Source: Temnopleurus reevesii (lineage: Eukaryota; Echinodermata; Echinoidea; Temnopleuroida; Temnopleuridae). From it: 39,827 nucleotides of DNA. Below the pieces are notes generated by a model that was not told where the DNA came from, searched no databases, and was given only the letters and a program-made list of their open reading frames with translations. This document shows positions 23,068-33,021 of this stretch, piece by piece (within the stretch, counting starts at the first letter, position 1; the number at the start of each line of letters is the position of its first letter). The translations under genes were made by a program, and so were the position numbers. The stretch is from positions 36,869-76,695 of the forward strand of contig BQKZ01000274.1 in assembly GCA_036244855.1 (NCBI GenBank), in the 5' to 3' direction.

Positions 23068-24197
23068 TATTTATCTACCCAACACAAAAATCATTCAATT
23101 GATAAATTAACACTATATTATATTATATATCCATTAATCAAGTCAAGTAAACAATTAAATCAGTTGTTAATCAAGAAAATGATGTTAGTGACCATTTAAT
23201 GTTTTGTAATGTAGGGTCATTGGTGAAGAATTCAGCGTGCAGTTCTTTTACTGAAGAAGGACTCTTGGGCAGAAAAACCTTTGTTACATTGAAAGCACAA
23301 AAAAATCAGAAAGGTAGCTGATGAAAAAAAAGGTTTAAACGAAATCCGGCAATAAATAAGAAAGTTATTAATATTTGAAATTATTTTAATACTGACAACT
23401 TTGGGTCACATGATATGTCAGCGACCGTGTTGTTGTTCGTCACTTCTCCACAATAAGCGTATTATATCTTATTGTTTTTATATGCTCTGTTCTAAGACTT
23501 TGATCATAAAAATAATTAATTTTCTCGACGAATTCATCTACTTGTCTTTATATTCTTAATACTAACTTCTGAAATAATGCTCTTAAAGAAGAGAAAATAA
23601 ATTATATTGATGATCTGGCAAACAATATATTTTACAAGAAATATGTATATATTTTTGTTGTATTTGTGCTTTCACGTCTGATTCTCATAAAGATTACTGT
23701 TTACCCCTATCACTTCCGGTAAAGAAATATTTTTCTCACTTTGAATTTAAAATAATAATGATACACAAAATTAATATAGCGTTTAATTCCAAACAGGTTA
23801 ATAATGTCAAAATCATACAAAGAAGGAAAAATAGGTACTGCCCAACAGTCAAAATTATTATATTACTTCCAAATGCATATGTTATAGCACTTTTAATTAC
23901 TTTATTTCACAGCAGTAGCATTCAAAAGACTCAAGTTGAAAAAAATCTTAAGTCCTTTTTAACATCTCTTTTAGGTCTTGATCCTATAATACGTACACGC
24001 AACTATGCGCAACACTTCGCCTCACCTACGTAACTGTGCGCAAATAGGGTACGCAACACTGCGTAATAATGCGTAATCATGCGCAGGTACTACGCCGATG
24101 CACTGTTTATTTGTTTTCGAGTACGCAGCTATTTTCTGCGGACTGCCTCCGCAACTATACGCAACTGCAAAACACACGCAGTGTGAAAGCTCCATAA

Positions 24198-25041
24198 GGG
24201 AGAGTGTACCAAAGTCCTATTACCCACTGGAAGGTGTAGCACAGCATTATTGCTGTCTCTAATGCATGTTTATGAAAAATACGAAATCACTCTGAACATG
24301 TTTAACGATAACCCCACTCAAAAAAATAACTTGCTTTGATTAAAAGCACAAAAATTAGACAAAAATATATTAAAAAGTTTGAGTGAAATTGGACAATATT
24401 TTTGAAAGATATTTACAAATAATTTGAACAGTTATATGTTTAGCAAATTGAAATTGGTGATGTTGTATGTTTGTCACTTCTCTAAAATTGGCTCATTATA
24501 ACTTGCTGCATTGTGAGCCTTGCGAGCAGCGTAACAAAATGAGTGGCGTTATTCAAGCACGTCCTCAGGTTATTTGACGGATCATGCAAGGAAAATTTCA
24601 GGATTATTTTTGTGGATTGTATATTCATGGAAAAAATTCCTGCTGCACAGTGTTTGTTTTAAATGCATAACAAATGACAAGATTTGACGATTCACTATTT
24701 AGCAATAATTTGGCCACAACTATGAAGTCAGCTTTTCTGTGTGACTTTAATTAACTCATTGTTTATCCTTTGATTTTCAAAACAATGAAAAGGATTATAT
24801 GAATTCTTGACCCTGTACAATTACAATGTATACCTCTACCATTACACGATCTAAACATGTCTCCTTTTTTCTACATACATGTATATACATTAAGTTCAAA
24901 GCTATGTAAAATTGTCTTCAGAGACTTTTTCCAAAACTTTTGTCGAACGATTTCTTGAACGAATTCTTGCGAAAACATGAGGCACTGTGCTTCCAAACAT
25001 TATACAGAACCAAGAATTCAAGTTTTTAAGCTAATAGCAAT
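24198..25041. other. gene-free stretch (tensin intron)
   Basis: AT-rich intron with no supported feature. Confidence 0.5.
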
Positions 25042-25195
25042 TTTCATGTATTCAATGACCTCTCTGACCTTGTGTACCTAAATCTAATCAGATCATTGTC
25101 CCTCCAATATGCAGGTTTGTCAAAGGTTTCAAGTTGATACATTTAACGGGACAGACAGCCACCTAGGCACAACTTTAGGTGGGTATACGCAAAAG
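25042..25195. repeat. fragment of the TGACCT dispersed repeat
   Basis: TTTTCATGTATTCAATGACC followed by TCTCTGACCTTG matches the repeat at about 18460-18490. The fragment continues to GGGACAGACAGCCACC. It lacks the GCCTCCGCCAT end and is a short, diverged copy about 100 bases from the end of the large tensin exon. Confidence 0.6.
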
Positions 25196-25289
25196 AATAG
25201 ATGAAAATTGCTACTATTATAGAATCAATGGACTAGAATTCAACTAAACTGAAGTGCTGAAAAATAGAAGAATGAGATTGAGGACTTAC

Positions 25290-26019
25290 TTTCCAAGTGA
25301 AGACCTATGTCTCTTGTTGTCATAGATGGTTCTATAGCCTGCACCACCATTAGGAAGAGAATCATCAACTGAACCCTTAGTGGCTTTACGGTGTCTGTCA
25401 CTGAAGGTTGGGTACTGTACTGCCGGCTTGGGCTGGTTCAGCAGGCGCTCTGTGGGTGTTGGAGATGGCTGCTCTACAGACGATGCTGCCATTGACGGCT
25501 GCTCAGTAGACGTCATTGCTGGAGATGGCTGCTCCACGGATGACAGCACCGGTGAAACTACAGATGACACTACTGGAGCTCGCTCTTCAGGTTGTGGTAT
25601 ATTTTGCTGGACTTGTTGTGTGTGTTGCAGGATTGGCACCACTTGTTCCTGAAGCTGCTGTGGAGTGGTGTGTGACACTGGTACACTTTCCATCTGTGTG
25701 GTTTGTTTGACCTCAACCCTGTGATGTACAATTGTAGGTTCCTGGCCCGATCCTTGTACCACAGCTCGTTGGGGGGTTGTCTGGACTGTTCCATAGGACA
25801 TCGATGGTGTTATCTGCTGCACTGTGGTGTAGGAGGATGATACCGTGGTGGGTGGGATTATGCTATACGACATAGGCGATGGCGAGCTTTGGACAACTCC
25901 ACAAGAGACTTAAGGTGTAGAACTCTTGGTCACACCAAACGTAGGAGATGGAGGTCTGGCAAGAACTGATCCATAGGAGGGTGGTGGCGACTCTTCAACC
26001 CGATATTGTGGAATGGGTG
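25290..26019 (-). CDS. tns: tensin large linker exon, interrupted by an in-frame stop
   Basis: The acceptor TTTATTAG precedes 26019 and the donor is AA|GTAAGT at 25290/25289. Two bases complete an alanine codon with the previous exon. Then come 35 codons (PIPQYRVEESPPPSYGSV, ARPPSPTFGV), a TAA at 25912-25910, and 206 more open codons in the same frame. The downstream part is rich in S, T, P, Q and V. It contains SYTTVQQ and SYGTVQTTPQ, and an imperfect repeat of SSVEQPSP / STEQPSM / SSVEQPSP. It ends GYRTIYDNKRHRSSLG. Composition on the two sides of the stop is alike, so both look coding. An alternative acceptor, CCTTAAG before 25908, would remove 111 nt including the stop and keep the frame. 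A C-to-T change in a CAA codon or an assembly error is equally possible. Confidence 0.8.
25910..25912 (-). other. in-frame TAA inside tensin exon
   Basis: This TAA is in the frame shared by both halves of the exon at 25290-26019, after the codons for KSSTP and before VSCGVVQSSPSP. The base after it is G, so TAAG also forms a possible 3' splice site whose use would exclude the stop. The context is not a typical readthrough site, which would usually be TGA followed by C. It could instead be a premature stop allele or a sequencing error. Confidence 0.85.
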
Positions 26020-26317
26020 CTAATAAATTAAAACACATGATACTTTTGATGAAACTTTCACTGCTTAATGAGGTATTCATCCATATGTTGAATTTGGAAT
26101 TGTCATAAAACATTGTGGAATATTAAGTCTGGACACGATCTAAACTTAAAATACTGTAATGATTGTTGACATCTATGGAAAGACAAAATAAGACAGGACA
26201 TTCAATATGAGAAAAGTGCAATGTTTTTACAGTAGTTTCAATTGATGTAATGTAATGAAATATAATGTTGGAATCAAACCCAAACTGAGAATTCTGATAT
26301 ATGGCCCTGTTTCATAC

Positions 26318-26601
26318 CTTGTTGTGCTTTGGCATCCCTGTCAATGATGACCTGGGCCTCGATGGGGACCACTTGGATGGGTCCCAGCTCCACTCCATGG
26401 ACACGCACCTCAGTAATGGGGGGTTCCTGGGCCCTAAGGGGCTCCTGGGGTTTGGGGAGCACTTGTTCCTGATAGTGGATGACCCGAGGCTGGGGTGGGG
26501 TGGCGACCTGTGGGAGAGGTGCCTCAGAAGACGGTGAAAGAGGAGGCGGTGCTGTATTGACTTCTCGCACAAAGCGAGGAGCAAATCTTGATTCAACTAC
26601 C
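26318..26601 (-). CDS. tns: tensin exon, proline-rich linker
   Basis: The acceptor is a T-rich stretch ending AACTTTTAG just above 26601. The donor is G|GTATGA at 26318/26317. One base completes the previous codon, then 94 codons follow, and one G is left over. The peptide begins VVESRFAPRFVREV and runs into a proline-rich stretch (APPPLSPSSEAPLP, ATPPQPRVIHYQEQV). It then has a hydrophobic, charged tail (VRVHGVELGPIQVVPIEAQV) ending IIDRDAKAQQ. This composition fits the disordered central region of tensins, which is poorly conserved. No catalytic or folded domain is visible. Long ORFs in other frames here are shadows of this exon. Confidence 0.75.
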
Positions 26602-27464
26602 CTAAAAGTTAATAGAGGAGAAAAATATCAGTGAAACTGGAGGTAACTATTGAATTGACAAATTACTGGTGATTAGTTTTTTATTAAAATAACACAAAAT
26701 CTAATACAACACGCATTTTGTTGACTGAAAAGCCAACCATAATGGAAGAGTAAAATTGTTGACACCTATATAATTAAATGAAAACTAGAAATCCTAATCA
26801 GCATGGTTGCACAACCAAGCATATTCATCATCAGACCCGTTGTATCATCCATCATTGCAAGATCGCTTATTCCACAATCAATACAGTTACTTTTTCAACA
26901 ATCACCCTGTCATGTACATATTGTGACAAAACTTCATGAACAAAGGATTGAAATAGGTTCATTGTGGTGAAGAATAGTATTGAAAACAAATCACAAATGA
27001 GAAGACCAAAGAACAAAGAAATGGAAGTGAGTACGACAGTTATGAAAACTAAAATAGATGTTTGTTAAAATTCTACGGGATAAATATTGTTTTTTGATAT
27101 TTTAATGTTAATATGTACCCTGATTTATGTGAAGAAACGATGAGGAAAGACAATGACTAGGCTTATGCTGGCAGTCAATTAAAGCCCATTTAAAGATTTC
27201 AAATGGACAAAACACATATTTTCCATTACATAAGGTTAAAAATTAGTGAGGGATGAAGATATATTGTACAACAATCATCAGTAAAAAGAACCAAAATAAA
27301 TGTTAGAAAGTAAAACAATGAGCTATGAACTTGATAACACTACAAAACACCCACAGAAAGCAATTTTTAAAAATAAGAATTTGAGTTATTAGTAAAAATC
27401 CAAACTGAAAGTGTGATTAAGCTAATAAAAGACTGATCAGGTGAAATCAACTTAATTTTCTTCT
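26602..27464. other. gene-free stretch (tensin intron)
   Basis: AT-rich intron with no supported exon. Confidence 0.5.
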
Positions 27465-27992
27465 TTACAATACAATCACAGTACCTGCTCTTACACTATT
27501 GTTCTTGTTCCCAATAACAAAGTGATATTGAAACAACATTGGAAGACAAAAAAAGCTTCCTACTGAGACAGTCCTATCCCTCTGATTGACAATTTCAATT
27601 CCATAAAGGGGAGTAAAATCTTGTTTGATTCCACCAACTCTTGGATTCCATGTTAAGATCTTGAGCCAGAAGTGAGAGAAGCTCAGCGAGATCTTTCCAA
27701 ATCCTGAATGCACTTTCCAAATCAAGGAGTGCCCATGAACACCGGGTTCTTCTGTGTAGATCTTCTTAGGTAAATACAAGCTCTCCATGGTATCATGGCT
27801 CAAGCAATACATCCTCCCAAGTCTGCAGGTCAGACCGAACCTACACTTTGAGGAAGCGGGTGCCCCACTTGCTGATACGGTATGGAATTGATATCTATTA
27901 ACCCATATTCCAAGCAGGGACCGCAGGCAAACTCTGTACATCTGGAACCCTGATCCCCCAAAACAGAACAACAGATACCCGAATTCCAGCAA
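27465..27992 (-). other. 175-codon open frame of unknown status
   Basis: This is the longest open frame outside the tensin exons, and the region from about 27580 to 27990 is less AT-rich than the surrounding intron. The peptide (for example CRFGLTCRLGRMYCLSHD, YTEEPGVHGHSLIWKVHSGF) shows no motif I recognise, no splice sites in a supporting phase, and no signal peptide. It could be a chance ORF, an old repeat, or an unrecognised exon. It directly abuts the 33 bp minisatellite. Confidence 0.15.
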
Positions 27993-28265
27993 CTCAGCAA
28001 CCGCAGACTACAGGCAGCTCAGCAGCCAAGCAACCACAGGCTACAGGCAGCTCAGCAGCTTAGCAACCACAGGCTACAGGCAGCTCAGCAGCCAAGCAAC
28101 CACAGGCTACAGGCAGCTCAGCAGCTTAGCAACCACAGGCTACAGGCAGCTTAGCAGCTAAGCAACTGCAGGCTACAGACAGCTCACCAGCCAAGCAACC
28201 ACAGGCTACAGGCAGCTCAGCAGCTAAGCAACCACAGGCTTAGAGGCAGCACGGCAGCAAAACAA
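27987..28265. repeat. 33 bp minisatellite, about eight copies
   Basis: Units of CAGGCAGCTCAGCAGC plus (CA/TT)AGCAACCACAGGCTA repeat with period 33. Variants with CCAAGC and CTTAGC alternate in the first units. Although 33 is a multiple of three, every frame on both strands meets a stop in at least one variant, so the array is noncoding. Confidence 0.92.
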
Positions 28266-29489
28266 CCTGTCTAAACTAGAAAGAAATACAACAATTCCCT
28301 TGTGCTCAGAAAAGCAGTCAAAACCTTGACCGATGAACAACATTATTTCATTTGTCAATTATTTTTTTTGCAATCAGTCCTAGCAAGACCCAAAAGTTTA
28401 AAAAAAAAGTTTAAAGTCAAAGGTACGATGTACAAGAATGAAACGTACATCTGGATCATCAGTGGTAAATCAAAGCAACTAAAATTATCAAAATTAATCA
28501 AGGTCACCCATAATAAAATCAAGAAGATTCCCAAGACACAATCCAAATGGTGCCAAACCTTGCTCCAGAAGTGATGTGTCACTAATGGAAAGGTGCCCAA
28601 CAGTAAATAAAAAATTGCAGAAACACCACAAACAAAAATATCTAAAAATGATTATTAAAAATATGACTTTTGTTACTGAAAACATATGCCGAGGTTAGAG
28701 AGAGTCATGTGACTATTGAAGTAACTCGCCTTTCGCGATAAAAAAAATCAGGAAAAAGCTGATGTAATGAAACATACAAAAATATAAATACAGTCTTAAT
28801 TGATGCACCCTTAGGGATTAGAATCATCAGCACTCATTAGAATTGTGGACAGATTAACACCTATGACACCAGGATCCCAAGACTTCTTATAGTCCTTCAA
28901 GTCATTCCTTTCACCACTTCATCAAATGCCTCCACCAATCTTACCCAATTATCCAGAGAATACTGTAACAATAAAACATAATGATTTAAAAGCTTCATTT
29001 GAATTATTTATCTTATTTTTCTTTAATCAATCTTCTGAGAAATAGGAGAGGATAAAATATCCTTCATGTTTAACTTCATCAAGGGAAAAAAATAAAGGTT
29101 GACTGGATTAGCACTGCAGAGCATTAAAACACGTATGGGAGAAGGCGTAGGTGTGGGGAACATCACAAAGTCTGTGAGATAGATGTCAAAAAGTGGTCTG
29201 CTTAATCTTATCTGGGTGGTATGGCAGAGCATAATAGATTTAAGAAACAATTACATTTTTAGAAAGAATTGAAGATTGAAACATAATCTTCTGTGTAAAA
29301 CAGAATTGAGGAATCGTCATGCCCCTCTGGTGAAAGTGATCATACCCCATCTCCTTTAAAGGCTGGCTTTCTTGATTGATTGAATTAAACATTTATTTCC
29401 TTTTTCAGACATAATCAATGCAAAATAACATAGTCAAGTAGAATCCCAGCGGGACCGTGACAAATTATGATAAAGCTGGTTTATTGGTC
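28266..29489. other. gene-free stretch (tensin intron)
   Basis: AT-rich intron with no supported exon or repeat. Confidence 0.5.
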
Positions 29490-30060
29490 AATATGATAGT
29501 CTAGGGGGTACTAAACACTGATCCGGTGGGTGCCACTTGGGCTCTCTAAGGGAAAATTTTTTATTGGCATTTTAAAATTTTATGGAGGCACTAAGGTGAC
29601 TTACATATGCCGTCCTACTAAGCTTCATTTTGGGTGTCACTGTAGGGCCTCTGTAATTAATCGATATACACGAATGACAAAAAATGAAAATGTCATCTTT
29701 TTATGAATTCTCAATGCTATACCTCTAAATGAAATTTACTTCATATGGTCCGATATTAACAAATCACCAGCTTGCTCGTGTGTTAACTTTTTCATTTGAC
29801 AGTATAGCACTGAGAATTCATAAAGAGATGACATTTTCATTTTTCATCGTTCGTGGATATCAAAAAATTACTGAGGCCCTAAAGTGACACAGAAAATGAA
29901 GTTTAGAAGGACGGTAGCTGTTGCGGTGAAAAATAATCTTGTTTATATATGTCTCCTTAGTGCCTCCGTAAAACTTTAAAATGCCAGTAAAATTTCTCCC
30001 CAAGGGTGCCTAAGTGGCATCCACCGGATTTGAGTTTAGTACCCCCTAGACTATCATATT
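29490..30060. mobile_element. 571 bp long-inverted-repeat (fold-back) element
   Basis: The left arm starts AATATGATAGTCTAGGGGGT and the right arm ends with its exact inverse. Pairing continues for about 260 bases per arm with scattered mismatches. Shared phrases include TCCGGTGG(G/A)TGCCACTT, GGAGGCACTAAGG, CTTCATTTT and GAAAATGTCATCT. One arm has a ~30-base insertion relative to the other. The unpaired centre is short and there is no ORF. No target-site duplication is evident. Confidence 0.88.
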
Positions 30061-30300
30061 CAACAAAAAAAAAAGGCATTATCATGGGATGTCATGCTTT
30101 GGGTAAAAATCCGGTCAATTCTCTTTGGCTAACACGACAAAGTAGTAAAATCAAAGGAGGCAAGTGCCCTGAAAGCATAACTTGAGTTGGGATCTTATAA
30201 AACTTGGTTGCTAATAATTCTATGCATAGTAAATCAATGCTCAATCCAACTTCCACGCAAATGTTTGAAAAGAGGGAAAAATAACATATTAGAAACTAGG

Positions 30301-30362
30301 AGTGAAGGAGGGGGAGGGGAGTGGAGAGGTGGATGAGAGCGGGGGAGGAGAAAGGGAGGGTG
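30301..30362. repeat. purine-only tract with G-runs
   Basis: Almost pure A/G for about 60 bases, with several runs of three to five G. It could form a quadruplex or triplex. Whether it matters for tensin expression is unknown. It lies in the intron between the exons at 35761 and 26601, and in the transcript it would be C/U-rich. Confidence 0.7.
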
Positions 30363-30961
30363 TTCACACTCAAACTTTCTATGAGATGACATACGGAGAG
30401 GAGACTGAAGGCTGCTTCTCTACATCTTGATTAACAGGAGCATGACTGAGGATAGATTGAACAAAATAAAACCTATCATTTAGTATTCCATTCATGGTAA
30501 TAAGCAGGTTATTTTTAAGGTAACTTACATTACTCACCACAATGTTGAAAATGCTAAATATCAAAATATTCCATATTATGGTGAGTGAGCATCTCATATT
30601 TGGAGGTATATGTGAATATGTCTATGCACTTTGAAAGCATTTTAAAAGCACAATAGAAGATATTCTTATTTGATAGCAAAGCTAATATTTTAAATGAAAC
30701 TAGAAATAATGCAGCTGTAAGCAAATGATAAAGTAGATATATTGAACATGAAGCAAAGAGAAAGCAACATTCAACAAGTTTGTATCGTTCTGGGGCTTGA
30801 AGCATTGCCCCAAACATCATGGTTTATATGATTAATTGTGCATTATGGTTTACTACAACCATAATCCATGTGTGAGATAATACTTAAACATGATAAAGAA
30901 AGCCCAACTTCATTCAAAGAATGTGGAAAATTTATGAAAGGAAAATGTGAAGCTCTATAAT

Positions 30962-32656
30962 GCCCACCTTTCACTGTGACAGGTTTAGCTTGATGACTTG
31001 CACAATTGCGGGACTTTGATAGTGTACCAAGGTTTACAAAAGGTATCTTGAGATGAAAAATTAAAGCTCCAATTAAACTTGCTGTAGGCCATCCAGATAA
31101 AATTATAAATGTTTAATAACTGGATAAGGTTGTCGCAGGCATTGCAGCTGGAAATTGCATTGCGATACTCATCCGGATACCCATTATGAGAATGACTGTT
31201 TTGCTATACCCATCTTGTTGCTCTATTCACTGTCTGGTTCCTAGGTGGGTCTTGGGATACTCATCTCATTGGTCTACTGACTGTCTGGTTGCTATGTGAT
31301 AGGTAGGTGGATCTTGTAATACCTCTTGAGTGATGCATTTGGATATGGCTAAACACCACTCACTTAATCCTAGTTCTTATGTGCTTATCACTCACTAAAT
31401 GTCAATGTAAATTTCATGAATTTTGATAAGGGCATTTAAAGGTATAGATTCGTAATGACCGGGATGCAGAAAGTGATGTTAAAAGAGCTGATGTATTCAC
31501 AAGTTGCTTTACATGCCTAAATATATCTATGTAGGATATTAGGAGTACATTTTTGCTAGTATTCTGTGTATTTTACGTAGAATAGGTCAATCAGCCATTG
31601 TTCCTAAGGTGTGCCAAGTGCTTTAGCACGAGGGAGCGTCGGCCTGAAATGGGCAGTGCAATCGGTGGTATTGTCTGCGGTGTGTGAGTTCGCGTTCATT
31701 TTGTACGTGAAGCATGTTCTGTGAGGAAGTACGAACGCAGCATGTTTTTTTATTTTGCAATAATTAAGCCATTTCTAGGTCGATTTCATTAAAACAAACT
31801 ATGAACATGCTCTAATTTACTATTGAAAAACTGCATTATGGTAATAATTTTACTGCAGCTCGCAAACTAGTTAAATATCTGAAGCGCCCATCTCCCAAAA
31901 CTGGTCTATCGCTTTTTTTTAATGATTTTTGTTTTGCGGGTATTTGCAAAATGTAAATGGTAATAAAATTTGATTAAAAAGGGGTGGAATGAAATGTTAC
32001 AACCGTTGCCTGTTACAATTTGTCTCAGGCAAACGCATCTTCGCACACCTCACCATATCTCTGAAAGATTGTATGTTTTTATTATTCTTTAAAGACATTG
32101 GTTTATTTCACCCTACATCTATTAAAAAAGTGTTTCTTTTAATTTGAAAAATTTGAAAAAGTTTCAGCTAGTTCTCAAAATACCAATAATGTTTTCATGT
32201 AGGTCTGATACCATCCACAAAATATACATGGACAGCGTATAGACAAAATATAATTTAATCAATAGTACAAGCCACTTGTAATGGACATGATTTACCAATT
32301 ATATGCATCATGATGGTATCTTGCCATGCTGTCCTAAAAAAAATCCAGGACTTGTCCAGGTTTCAATGCCATTCATATCCAGACCCATCATGAGAACCTT
32401 CTCGGGTCCAACTAGTTGAGATACTTTAAACATGTAGCCATTATCATGGTAATACCAACATACATGTATGCCAGTCAAGACAAGAGTGGCAATGAGTCTT
32501 GAGACGAATTGCTGTGCTTTGCCAAACTTGTCTTGGCTGTAATCAAGATGCCTTCTGTTAAGTGCCTTAAAACAGTCAGTAAAGCTGCCATTCTCTTACC
32601 TCTGTAATATCTTCACCCCAGCCCAATCTTCCGTGCAGTTACAGTGAAAGGTGGGC
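30962..32656. mobile_element. possible 1.7 kb element with 16 bp inverted ends
   Basis: GCCCACCTTTCACTGT (30962-30977) has an exact inverse, ACAGTGAAAGGTGGGC, at 32641-32656. A 16-base exact inverted match at this spacing is unlikely by chance in AT-rich DNA. No clear target duplication or ORF supports it. An internal duplication around CTGTCTGGTT lies near 31227-31300. Confidence 0.45.
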
Positions 32657-33004
32657 TCATAAAATGACACATTTCAAGCCTCAGAGTAAAGGTTAAAGAG
32701 TATCATATTACATAGCTTTAATAGCCTTGTTAAATGAAAATGTCCTAATCGATAAAGGCCATCATTGTTGATAGCAAGTGGTATAAAAAATTAATCAACA
32801 AAATTACTTATTACAGTGCTTTATATACCATTCTATGGATTATTAATAAAATCAAATGAAACAAGAAACAACATAAAAATTACGCTTCTACCTAAAAAAA
32901 CTGTTGAGCTTGAATGTGACATTTTCCTGTTACTTATCTAAGTAACTTATATCTGTAACAAAACTTCTTTAGAGCAATGAACTGCATGCATGGGTGTTGA
33001 TGCT

Positions 33005-33021
33005 GGGGGTTGGGGGGGGGG
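33005..33021. repeat. G5 and G10 homopolymer tract
   Basis: GGGGG at 33005-33009 and ten G at 33012-33021. Simple sequence, with no further context. Confidence 0.8.

Larger units (their letters stand above)
21287..24194. mobile_element. 2.9 kb non-autonomous Harbinger-like element
   Basis: TIRs TGGGGCTTTCACACTGCG and the inverse of CGCAGTGTGAAAGCTCCA match at 17 of 18 positions. TAA lies directly outside both ends (21284-21286 and 24195-24197). Both ends carry dense subterminal copies of TACGCAACTGTACGCA in either orientation (about 21300-21840 and 23990-24170), likely transposase-binding sites. No transposase or Myb-like ORF is present. The interior holds nested elements at 22071-22728 and 22844-23067 and a 14 bp stem hairpin at 21651-21705. 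Confidence 0.85.

Noticed and set aside
25380..25794. Three ORFs of 64-90 codons in other frames
   Set aside because: They are shadows of the tensin linker exon, which has splice sites and phase support.
25889..25935. A tiny intron that would remove the TAA (GTGTGACC to TTAAG)
   Set aside because: At about 25 nt it is too short for a spliceosomal intron. The distal acceptor model is more reasonable.
26301..26596. ORFs opposite to or frame-shifted from the proline-rich exon
   Set aside because: Shadows of the tensin exon at 26318-26601.
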